Shown here: positions 1-6,529 of the stretch, one piece after another
How positions within the stretch are numbered: the stretch's first letter is position 1
How the letters are laid out: each line of letters starts with the position of its first letter
Assembly: GCA_025352485.1 (NCBI GenBank)
Contig: JANXTJ010000263.1
Location: forward strand, 1 to 8,224
Direction: 5' to 3'
Length of the DNA: 8,224 bases
Origin: Salinibacterium sp.
GTDB lineage: Bacteria; Actinomycetota; Actinomycetes; Actinomycetales; Microbacteriaceae
Position numbers and translations under genes: made by a program
Notes under the pieces: model-generated
The model's database searches: none
What the model was told of the DNA's origin: nothing
The model's input: the letters and a program-made list of their open reading frames with translations, nothing else

Positions 1-389
1 TCGGCGTGCTGACCCAGGCACGCGCCGCCGGGCTCATCACCAAGTCGAATCTGATCCTCGGCATGGGCGAAGAACCCCAAGAGGTGCTGCAGGCGCTGCA
101 GGACCTGCACGATGCCGGGACTGACATCATCACCATCACCCAGTACCTGCGGCCCACCCCGCGCCACCTTCCGGTGGCCCGCTGGGTGAAGCCGCAAGAG
201 TTCATCGAGTTCGCAGCCGCAGCCGAAGAGATCGGCTTCCTCGGGGTACTGGCCGGACCGCTGGTGCGCTCGAGCTACCGGGCGGGACGCCTGTGGGCGC
301 GCTCCATGGTGGCCAAGGGCCGCGACATCCCTGAGCACCTTGTGCACCTCGCCGATGCCAATCTGGGTTTCGCGCAGGCGGTATCCTGA
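1..389 (+). CDS. lipA: Lipoyl synthase LipA, C-terminal part (5' end outside window)
   Basis: LipA is the radical SAM enzyme that inserts two sulfurs into octanoyl groups on lipoyl-carrier proteins (E2 subunits, GcvH) in the cytoplasm. The reading frame runs from position 3 to a TGA at 387-389, giving 128 residues with no start in the window. Recognisable family blocks in order are TKSNLILGMGE, LHDAGTDIITITQYLRPT, RWVKPQEF and EEIGFLGVLAGPLVRSSYRAG. The RSSY motif supplies the serine that, in the characterised family, ligates the auxiliary 4Fe-4S cluster. The N-terminal cysteine motifs lie upstream of the window. The next gene begins 4 bases after the stop, so the two are probably co-transcribed. 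Identification is secure from the motif string; only the missing N-terminus limits it. Confidence 0.95.
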   Translation, partial: GVLTQARAAGLITKSNLILGMGEEPQEVLQALQDLHDAGTDIITITQYLRPTPRHLPVARWVKPQEFIEFAAAAEEIGFLGVLAGPLVRSSYRAGRLWARSMVAKGRDIPEHLVHLADANLGFAQAVS

Positions 390-393
390 ACCC

Positions 394-1107
394 ATGGCAC
401 GAACCTCCTCCACCGCTCCCAAACCGCCCAAGGAGCCGAGTCGGCTGAAGCAGATGTACGACGTGTTCACCATGACGCGCCGCTACGACAGCAATGCGAC
501 TTGGTGGTTCCTGCTGGCCTTCCTCGGCCCTGTGGTCGCCGGGCTCGTGCTGGCCTTTGTGCTGTCGCGGGAGCAGATTTTTGGCTTTGTGCTGTATATC
601 ATCGCGGGAGTGCTCGGCGGTGTGCTGCTGTTCCTGATCGTGCTGGGTCGTCGAGCCGAGCGAGCCGCGTATTCGCAGATCGCCGGTCAGCCGGGCGCCG
701 TCGGTGCAGTGCTCAAAAGCTCTCTACGTCGCGGTTGGACCGCCAGCGAGATGCCGGTCTCGGTCAGCCCGAAGACTCAGGATGCCATCTACCGTGCGGT
801 CGGACGCGGCGGAGTCGCACTGATCGGCGAAGGCCCGCGCAGCCGCACCCAGCGCATGCTTGAGGATGAGCGTCGTATCGTCGCACGCATCCTGCCCAAC
901 GTTCCGGTGACTTTTCTCTATGTGGGGCCCGACGCGGAATCCGTGCCGCTATACAAGCTCGCCGGCAAACTGCGCGCGCTGAAGCCGACGCTGCGCAAGC
1001 AGGAGATCCTTGCGGTGTCGAACCGCCTCAACTCGCTCGGCAAGAACGGCCTGCCGATCCCGAAGGGCGTGGACCCGTACAAGGCCCGCGCGCAGCGCGC
1101 CCGCTAG
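394..1107 (+). CDS. DUF4191 family membrane protein
   Basis: A 237-residue protein that I recognise as the actinobacterial DUF4191 family, which sits directly after lipA in many actinobacteria; its function is unknown. A basic N-terminal tail of about 35 residues precedes two hydrophobic segments (about 37-57 and 62-84), followed by a soluble domain of about 150 residues. The C-terminal domain includes the blocks VGRGGVALIGEGP and PNVPVTFLYVG and ends in a basic tail (DPYKARAQRAR). The ATG at 394 was preferred over an in-frame start at 340 because the latter would overlap lipA and the extension is not family-like. The start lies 4 bases after the lipA stop, without a strong Shine-Dalgarno, which suggests translational coupling. 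Membrane topology is inferred from hydrophobicity only. Confidence 0.85.
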   Translation: MARTSSTAPKPPKEPSRLKQMYDVFTMTRRYDSNATWWFLLAFLGPVVAGLVLAFVLSREQIFGFVLYIIAGVLGGVLLFLIVLGRRAERAAYSQIAGQPGAVGAVLKSSLRRGWTASEMPVSVSPKTQDAIYRAVGRGGVALIGEGPRSRTQRMLEDERRIVARILPNVPVTFLYVGPDAESVPLYKLAGKLRALKPTLRKQEILAVSNRLNSLGKNGLPIPKGVDPYKARAQRAR

Positions 1108-1131
1108 CTGCCGCCCTGGTTCGAGGCGCCA

Positions 1132-1213
1132 GTTCTCGCGATCGCCCTCGTTCGCCCTCGCGATCGTTGCCCTCGCGATCGTTCAGCCTCGCGATCGTTC
1201 GCCCTCGCGATCG
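1132..1213. repeat. Short tandem array of CTCGCGATCG words
   Basis: Five exact copies of CTCGCGATCG start at 1135, 1157, 1172, 1188 and 1204, spaced 22, 15, 16 and 16 bases apart. Linkers are TTGCC, TTCAGC and TTCGCC variants, so the unit is about 16 bp, roughly TTCGCCCTCGCGATCG. The first interval contains a degenerate extra unit. Each copy contains the palindromes TCGCGA and CGATCG, and the first and last extend to GCGATCGC. The array begins 24 bases after the DUF4191 stop and ends directly beside the inverted-repeat element. It lacks the unit length and unique spacers of CRISPR. Its function is unknown. Confidence 0.8.
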
Positions 1214-1216
1214 CAG

Positions 1217-1311
1217 AATTCAGGACATTTTGGGGCTGGAGTTGCCCGTGTCGACTACGGGGGCCACGAGCGCCCCCAACAGGCCACTTTCACTCCACGA
1301 AGTCCTGAATT
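1217..1311. repeat. 95-bp imperfect inverted repeat / stem-loop element
   Basis: The ends AATTCAGGAC (1217-1226) and GTCCTGAATT (1302-1311) are perfect 10-bp inverted repeats. Inside, TGGAGT (1237-1242) pairs with ACTCCA (1292-1297), and GGGGGC (1259-1264) pairs with GCCCCC (1272-1277) around a 7-base loop. All three stems nest around nearly the same centre, so the whole segment can fold as one long hairpin with internal loops. It lies between the ends of two convergent genes, next to the CTCGCGATCG array. It could be a REP-like or miniature mobile element, or a two-way terminator. No U-tract follows, no target-site duplication was recognised, and it encodes nothing. Confidence 0.6.
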
Positions 1312-1337
1312 ATGGATCAGGCAAGGGGCAGAGCGGG

Positions 1338-1742
1338 CTAGCGGCGCACCAGCACGGTGCCGACCAGGCGGTCGTGCATTCCGCGCTGGTCCCGGTCCCA
1401 GATCACCGCGGGGATGACCAGACACAGCAGCACGGTCCGCGCCAGCGGCCGCCACAGCCCGAGGTAACCCCCGGCAATCGGCACGACGCGCAAGCCCACG
1501 ATGAGGTGCCCGATCGAGCCGTTGACGGTCAGCAAGAACAGACTCTGCTCCAGCGCGAAGATGGCCAGGGTCGCTCCGGCGTCGTAGTGAAAGAACGCAA
1601 CCGACAGCAGGATCGCGATCCCCCAGTCGATCGCCAGCGCCAGCATCCTGCGCCCGAGTCTGCCCACCGAGCGGGGGCCACTCTCGGGAAGCCCGAGCCG
1701 CTTGCCCGGCCACTCGGTCGATGCGCCGCGCGTGTTGGTCAT
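1338..1742 (-). CDS. RDD family integral membrane protein
   Basis: A 134-residue protein with the RDD-family pattern. Arginines precede the first membrane segment and an aspartate lies within it (GRRMLALAIDW, about residues 30-40). A final WDRDQRGMHDRLVGT block (about 115-129) carries the second conserved acidic/basic cluster. Hydrophobic segments lie at about 33-51, 56-72 and 99-115. The family's role is uncertain; transport functions have been proposed for some members. An RDD protein upstream of and divergent from glnA1 is a conserved actinobacterial arrangement. The ATG at 1742 was chosen over the adjacent TTG at 1745 because it is the stronger start and lies exactly 6 bases from a TANNNT box. 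No good Shine-Dalgarno is present. Confidence 0.8.
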   Translation of the reverse strand: MTNTRGASTEWPGKRLGLPESGPRSVGRLGRRMLALAIDWGIAILLSVAFFHYDAGATLAIFALEQSLFLLTVNGSIGHLIVGLRVVPIAGGYLGLWRPLARTVLLCLVIPAVIWDRDQRGMHDRLVGTVLVRR

Positions 1743-1754
1743 CAAATAACCCTA
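1743..1754 (-). promoter_or_regulatory. Putative -10 box of a leaderless RDD-gene promoter
   Basis: On the minus strand TAGGGT (1754-1749) is followed by six bases and the ATG at 1742. In actinobacteria a TANNNT hexamer 6-7 bases before a start codon typically marks a leaderless transcript beginning at the A of ATG. No convincing -35 hexamer lies 16-18 bases upstream. That -35 position falls inside the GlnR operator. This is inferred from motif and spacing only. Confidence 0.45.
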
Positions 1755-1769
1755 CAGAGCGCCGCGCGC

Positions 1770-1807
1770 GTAACACGCTGGAAACAGTTGCGTGATGCGA
1801 GCGAAAC
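1770..1807 (+). promoter_or_regulatory. GlnR operator upstream of glnA1 (four half-sites)
   Basis: Four 5-bp half-sites occur with exact 6-base spacing: GTAAC (1770-1774), GAAAC (1781-1785), GTGAT (1792-1796) and GAAAC (1803-1807). This fits the established actinobacterial GlnR consensus of alternating GTnAC and GAAAC half-sites separated by six bases, with one deviation (T for C at the end of the third site). GlnR is the OmpR-type global nitrogen regulator of Streptomyces and Mycobacterium. The box ends 68 bases before the glnA1 start and would centre near -42 if the TACCCT at 1818-1823 is the -10. That geometry is compatible with activation, but the sign of regulation cannot be read from sequence. 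Confidence 0.82.
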
Positions 1808-1817
1808 TCCTTCCACG

Positions 1818-1823
1818 TACCCT
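1818..1823 (+). promoter_or_regulatory. Candidate -10 box for glnA1
   Basis: TACCCT fits the actinobacterial TANNNT -10 pattern and lies 10 bases after the last GlnR half-site. There is no TTGACA-like -35 at 17 bases; that position is occupied by the operator, as expected for an activator-dependent promoter. The predicted 5' untranslated leader would be about 45 bases. Other TANNNT-like words are possible, so confidence is low. Confidence 0.35.
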
Positions 1824-1875
1824 CGTGAGTGGCCGCACCTGCGACCGTTCGGCACCAAGCTTTGGAGTTCTTCAC

Positions 1876-3300
1876 ATGTTCAGTGATTCTTCAGAAGTGC
1901 TCAAGTTCATCAAGGACACCGACGTCAAGTTCCTTGATATCCGCTTCACCGATCTTCCCGGTGTGCAGCAGCACTTCAACATCCCTGCGTTCACCGTTGA
2001 TGAGGAGTTCTTCTCCGTCGGCCAGCTCTTCGACGGTTCGTCGATCCGCGGCTTTGCCAACATCCACGAGTCGGACATGCAGCTCATTCCCGACGTGACG
2101 ACGGCCTATGTCGACCCGTTCCGCATCGAGCGCACCCTCATCATGGTGTTCGACATCTACAACCCGCGGAACGGCGAGATCTACGCCAAAGACCCGCGTC
2201 AAGTTGCCAAGAAGGCCGAGAAGTACCTCGTGTCGACGGGGATCGCCGACACCGCGTTCTTTGCTCCTGAGGCCGAGTTCTACATCTTCGATGACGTGCG
2301 ATACGACGTGAAGCAGAATTCCAGCTTCTACTCTGTCGACTCTGACGAGGGTGCCTGGAACACCGGTCGCGTGGAAGAGGGCGGCAACCTCGCCAACAAG
2401 ACCCCCTACAAGGGCGGCTACTTCCCCGTCTCCCCCGTCGACAAGCAGGCCGACCTGCGCGACGACATCAGCCTGAAGCTGATCGATGCCGGACTTATTC
2501 TGGAGCGCGCCCACCACGAGGTGGGCACCGGCGGCCCGGCCGAGATCAACTACCGTTTCGACACCATGGTGCACGCGGCAGACGACATCCTGAAGTTCAA
2601 GTACATCGTGAAGAACACCGCGCTCGAGTGGGGAAAAGTCGCCACCTTCATGCCAAAGCCGTTATTCGGCGACAATGGCTCGGGGATGCACACCCACCAG
2701 TCGCTCTGGAACGGCAAAGAGCCGTTGTTCTACGACGAAAAAGGTTACGGCGGGCTCTCCGACCTCGCGCGCTGGTACATCGGTGGCCTGCTCAAGCACG
2801 CTCCCGCTGTGCTCGCGTTCACCAACCCGACCCTGAACTCGTACCGTCGCCTGGTCAAGGGCTTCGAGGCTCCGGTCAACCTGGTCTACTCGGCCGGTAA
2901 CCGTTCGGCCGCGATCCGCATCCCGATCACGGGGACCAACCCGAAGGCCAAGCGCATCGAGTTCCGCGCGCCTGATGCCTCGGGTAACCCCTACCTTGCT
3001 TTCGCCGCGCAGCTCATGGCTGGTCTCGACGGGATCAAGAACAAGATCGAGCCACACGAGCCCGTCGACAAGGACCTGTACGAGCTTCCCCCGGAAGAGG
3101 CGAAGCTGATCCCGCAGGTTCCCGGTTCACTGGATGAGGCGCTGCTCGCCCTCGAAGCCGACCACGCCTTCCTCACCGAAGGTAACGTCTTCACTCAGGA
3201 TCTGATCGACACCTGGATCGCCTACAAGCGTTCGGCCGAGATCATCCCGATGGCACAGCGCCCGCACCCGTTCGAGTACGAGCTGTACTTCTCGGTCTAG
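1876..3300 (+). CDS. glnA: Type I glutamine synthetase, adenylylatable (GlnA1)
   Basis: GlnA1 catalyses ATP-dependent condensation of glutamate and ammonia to glutamine as a cytoplasmic dodecamer. The 474 residues match the usual length of the beta-type class I enzyme. Visible motifs are DGSSIRGF (53-60), metal-binding PEAEF (Glu132, Glu134), HHEVGTGGPAE (Glu215, Glu223), MPKPLFGDNGSGMHTHQSLW with His272, NRSAAIRIP, and RIEFRAPD (Glu362). KDLYELPPEE places the adenylylation tyrosine at residue 402, the target of GlnE. The ATG at 1876 was chosen because GGAG (1864-1867) lies 8 bases upstream and the MFSDSSEVLKFI start is family-like. A longer in-frame extension starts inside the GlnR box and is not plausible. 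A GlnR operator precedes the gene and a strong stem-loop follows. Confidence 0.97.
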   Translation: MFSDSSEVLKFIKDTDVKFLDIRFTDLPGVQQHFNIPAFTVDEEFFSVGQLFDGSSIRGFANIHESDMQLIPDVTTAYVDPFRIERTLIMVFDIYNPRNGEIYAKDPRQVAKKAEKYLVSTGIADTAFFAPEAEFYIFDDVRYDVKQNSSFYSVDSDEGAWNTGRVEEGGNLANKTPYKGGYFPVSPVDKQADLRDDISLKLIDAGLILERAHHEVGTGGPAEINYRFDTMVHAADDILKFKYIVKNTALEWGKVATFMPKPLFGDNGSGMHTHQSLWNGKEPLFYDEKGYGGLSDLARWYIGGLLKHAPAVLAFTNPTLNSYRRLVKGFEAPVNLVYSAGNRSAAIRIPITGTNPKAKRIEFRAPDASGNPYLAFAAQLMAGLDGIKNKIEPHEPVDKDLYELPPEEAKLIPQVPGSLDEALLALEADHAFLTEGNVFTQDLIDTWIAYKRSAEIIPMAQRPHPFEYELYFSV

Positions 3301-3315
3301 CGAAACACAGCAGGC

Positions 3316-3335
3316 TGGCGGATACCGTTCCGCCA
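3316..3335 (+). other. Small hairpin downstream of glnA1
   Basis: TGGCGGA (3316-3322) and TCCGCCA (3329-3335) form a perfect 7-bp stem with a 6-base loop, starting 15 bases after the glnA1 stop. No U-run follows. It directly precedes the larger terminator stem and may stabilise the 3' end of the mRNA. Confidence 0.5.
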
Positions 3336-3336
3336 T

Positions 3337-3401
3337 GAGTCCGCACGATTAGCCGGATGGTCTTGACCATCACTGGCTGTTCGTGCGGGCTCTTCTTTGT
3401 G
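3337..3401 (+). terminator. Compound stem-loop terminator of glnA1
   Basis: GAGTCCGCACGA (3337-3348) pairs with TCGTGCGGGCTC (3381-3392) over 12 bp with one G-U wobble. Inside, AGCC (3351-3354) pairs with GGCT (3375-3378), and GATGGT (3356-3361) pairs with ACCATC (3366-3371) around a CTTG loop. The T-rich stretch TTCTTTGTG follows immediately at 3393-3401. The arrangement fits a rho-independent terminator acting on the glnA1 transcript. On the opposite strand no T-run follows the stem, so it is less convincing for glnE. Confidence 0.7.
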
Positions 3402-3543
3402 CGGCTCTCACATCACCGGTAGTACTCGCTGAACGAGAGCCGTGGCCCCGACGGCGCTTAAACCGGAGCGAGTCGCGATAGTCCTGGTGTCACGGTGTCC
3501 GTTCGTTTCGGCCGGCCACCCCGGTAAGGAGCCGGTATACGTC
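3402..3543. other. Intergenic segment between convergent glnA1 and glnE ends
   Basis: No gene is supported here. CGGCTCTC (3402-3409) and GAGAGCCG (3435-3442) form an 8-bp inverted repeat with a 25-base loop. On the minus strand this stem is followed by CACAAAGAAG, which has no T-run. It could still be the weak 3' end of glnE, whose stop is at 3544. Nothing else in the segment is recognised. Confidence 0.4.
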
Positions 3544-6482
3544 TTAGCCGGTCGTCGCCCGACCCTTGGTGACTCCGTAGAACTGTTTCTCGAAGACCTG
3601 TCGGGCCAGGCGAGTCACCCGCAGGTAATCATCCTCAAACTGGGTTGCCGCGCCGGGCTGGTACTCCAAGAGCCGTGCGGCGCCCTCCAGCTGCTGGCGG
3701 TCGGTGGGCAGCACGTCGCTCGTGCGCGAGGTCCACAGGGTCATCGCCGAGCGCGCGCGCGAAGCCAGCAGCCAGGCGTCGCGCAGCTTCCTGGCGTCGG
3801 CGGCCGTAACCAGTTTGTCGTGCTCAGCGGCCGTCAGCGCGCCCAACGTGGAGGTGGTGCGCAGCCCTTCCACACGGGCGCCGTGCTGCAACTGCAGCAG
3901 CTGCACGAACCACTCCACGTCGCTGAGCGAGCCGCGCCCCAACTTGAGATGACGGGCAGGGTCGGCGGCCTGTGGCAAACGTTCGGTTTCGATGCGGGCC
4001 TTGATGCGCTTGATCTCGCGCACATCCTGCTCGGCGATCGACTCCGGATAACGCACGCTGTCGACGAGCTCCTCCCACTCCGCCAGCACAGTGCGGTCGC
4101 CGACCACCGGCCGCGCGCGCAGCAGCGCCTGAGCCTCCCAGGTCAGCGACCAGCGCGCGTAGTAGGCCCGATAGCTCTCGAGCGAGCGCACGATCGCGCC
4201 GTTCTTGCCCTCGGGCCGCAAGCCAATGTCGAGGTCGAGCGGAAGGCGCACGTCTTCCGTGTAGTGGCTCAGCGCATGCACAATTGTCTCGGCGCGCTGC
4301 TGCGCCTGCTCATCGGTTGCCCCCGCCGCCCGGTACACGTACATGACGTCGGCATCAGAGCCGAAGCCGAGTTCGGCACCCCCGTAGCGGCCCATCGCGA
4401 CGATACCGAATTCGATGCCATCGCCAAAGTGATGGGCCAGCGACAGGGTTCCGCTCAGAATCGTGGTCGTGATGTCGGAAAGGCCGTGGCCGAGTTCCTC
4501 GATCGTAATCACGCGCAGGATGGCGCCGAGGGCGAGTCTAAGCACCTCGCGACGGCGGGCCGTGCGCAGGGCGAGTGCGGCGGCATCCGGGTCGTCAGCA
4601 TGGCGCGCGACGGTTGCTGCGGTTTCCTCGAGCAGCAGAGCTAGGGGCCTCGGCCGCAACTCTTCCTCGTTCTCGAGCCACGCAGCGGCCTCCGGGATGC
4701 GCTCGAGCAGGTCTGCGACGAACCGGGAACCGGACAGCACATTCGTGAGCCGCTGGGCTGCACCGGATGAGTCGCGCAGCATCCGCAAAAACCAGTACGC
4801 CTCGCCGAGGTCGTCACTGAGTCGGCGGAAAGCCAGCAGGCCATGGTCGGGATCCGCGCCATCCGCGAACCACTGCAGCATCACCGGCAACAGGTTCCGC
4901 TGGATGATCGCGCGGCGCGACACCCCGGCGGTGAGCGCGGCGATGTGGTTGAGCGCACCGCGCGGATCGCGGAATCCGATCGCGGCGAGCCGCGCCTCTG
5001 CCTGCTCGCTCGAGAGCGTGAGACCCTCTTCGGGTAGGGCGGCGACCGCGGAGAGCAGTGGTCGGTAAAACAACCGTTCGTGCAACCGCCGCACCGCGTG
5101 TTTGGTGCGCTGCCACTGCTGACTGAGGTCGGCGGCGTTGGTGGCGAGGCCGCTCGCCCGCGCCAGAACGCGCAGGGCATCTGGGTCGGTCGGCATCAGG
5201 TGTGTGCGCCGCAGCCGCGAGAGTTGGAGGCGATGCTCGAGCAGTCGCAAAAAGCGGTAGTCCTGAGCGAACTCGGCCGCCTCGACCCTACCGATGTAAC
5301 CCTGCTCGGCGAGGGCGACGAGGGCGGGAAGGGTCGCAACCTGGCGCACGAGGGGGTCGGCTTGGCCGTGCACGAGCTGCAGCAGCTGGATCGTGAACTC
5401 CACGTCGCGCAGGCCACCGGGGCCCAGCTTGAGTTGCACGTCGAGTTCGGCGGCCGGGATGTTGTCGGTCACCCGTTCCCGCATGCGCTGTACCGAATCG
5501 ACGAAATTCTCGCGTGAAGCGCTCGACCATACTTTGGGTGCGATGGCCTCGACGTAGGTCACCCCGAGCGCACGGTCACCGGCGAGCGGACGAGCTTTCA
5601 GCAGCGCCTGAAACTCCCAACTCTTGGCCCAGCGGTCGTAGTAGGCGAGATGTGATTCGAGGCTGCGCACCAGCGCGCCGTCTTTGCCTTCCGGCCTCAG
5701 GTTGGCATCCACCTCCCAGAGCCCCGGCTCGGTGGTGAGATCGTTGATGGCTTTCATCGTCGCCATCGCCAGCCGGGTGGCGATCTCGACGGCTCGGTCA
5801 TCGCCGACCGATGCGCCGGCCGCGGCCACGAAGATCACGTCGACGTCGGAGACGTAGTTCAGCTCACGCGCGCCGGCCTTGCCCATCCCGATGATGGCCA
5901 GTCGAGTGGCGGCAACCTCCGCCGCGGGGAATTTCGAATCGCGGCGAGCGACCGCAAGGGCGGAATCCAACGCCGCTCCGGCGAGATCAGCTAGGGCCGT
6001 GGCGACGATGGAGACGGCGACCAGCGGATCGCTCTGCACGAGATCCCACGCGGTGAGCCTGGCCAGTTGGCGGCGATAGCGCACGCGCAGAGCAATCCAG
6101 GCCGCATCGCCGCCGAGGCAGCCACGGCCGCCAGCAGGTCGGCTTCGTATTCGGCGGCGGACAACGGTGCCGTCAGGGGCTCTGCGAGGGCAGACAGTTG
6201 GTCGGGGCGACGCTCGAAGAATTCCCCCAATCCCGAGGAGGCGCCAAGAACCTGAATGAGCCGGCCGGCCGCTGACTCGTCCGCCAGCAGCGCTGCAAGC
6301 TGGCCCGGGGCGCTCTCACGCAGCCTGACGAGCAACCGCAGTGCCTGATCGGGGTCGGCCGCGCTGGCGAAGAGCGGCACGAGATCGGGGGTGCCGAGCA
6401 TCTCCAGCCGCTCGCTAGCCTCGCTCAGCTCGGCAAAACCGAGCCGGGCCAACTCAGTCAGCGTTGTCTGGTTGCGAGGCAA
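3544..6482 (-). pseudogene. glnE: Glutamine synthetase adenylyltransferase/adenylyl-removing enzyme GlnE, split by a frameshift
   Basis: GlnE attaches AMP to, and removes it from, the regulatory tyrosine of glutamine synthetase. Joining the two frames gives about 979 residues, the normal family length. The N-terminal piece (6482 to about 6114) starts LARLGFAELSEASERL and runs to DLLAAVAAS near residue 123. The rest reads in another frame from GDAAWIALRVRYRRQL to the stop at 3544. The adenylyl-removing half keeps ELNYVSDVDV (Asp213, Asp215 in joined numbering) and the adenylyl-transferring half keeps GFGSDADV (Asp710, Asp712). Both matching LRPEGK(D/N)GA(L/I)VRSLESH/Y blocks are also present. 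One missing base explains the break. With both halves otherwise conserved, a sequence error or a very recent mutation is likelier than an old pseudogene. glnA2 lies 47 bases upstream, so they probably share a transcript. Confidence 0.92.
6105..6117 (-). other. Frameshift site in glnE (apparent one-base deletion)
   Basis: The frame upstream is family-like until about 6114 (codon 123). The family-like frame downstream starts at about 6108. The offset between the frames is 3n+2, which equals loss of one base or gain of two. The local minus-strand sequence is a GC-rich GGCGGCG run, which is prone to slippage and to sequencing error. No stimulatory slippery heptamer was recognised. Confidence 0.8.
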
Positions 6483-6494
6483 CTGGGATTCCTT
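6480..6494 (-). promoter_or_regulatory. Ribosome binding site and TTG start of glnE
   Basis: AAGGA (6494-6490 on the minus strand) stands 7 bases before a TTG at 6482-6480. An in-frame TAA at 6506-6504 closes the frame upstream and no ATG or GTG lies between, so the TTG is the start. The core ATTCC-AA-GGAAT is self-complementary and overlaps the binding site, so it could weakly mask it. Confidence 0.7.
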
Positions 6495-6529
6495 GGAATG
6501 CGATTACGAACGGCCGGCCAGCCGCGCGC

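Noticed and set aside
1132..1213. CRISPR array
   Set aside because: Units of about 16 bp have no unique spacers of 25-40 bp, and no cas genes are present.
1792..1875. N-terminal extension of GlnA1 from an upstream in-frame GTG
   Set aside because: It begins within the GlnR operator, lacks family similarity, and the ATG at 1876 has a well-spaced GGAG.
1167..1886. Plus-strand open frame of 239 codons from the repeat array through the RDD gene to glnA1
   Set aside because: It starts within the repeat, is antisense to the RDD gene, crosses the GlnR box, and its protein is low-complexity and polar.
1891..2574. Minus-strand open frame of 227 codons inside glnA1
   Set aside because: It is a shadow of a highly conserved glutamine synthetase frame with no independent support.
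3442..4644. Long plus-strand open frame of 400 codons opposite glnE
   Set aside because: It lies antisense to the conserved C-terminal half of GlnE. Its composition is that of a high-GC shadow frame, and it has no recognisable domain.
6105..6117. Programmed ribosomal frameshift in glnE
   Set aside because: No slippery heptamer or dedicated stimulatory stem was seen, and the GlnE family is not known to use recoding. A mutation or sequence error is simpler.
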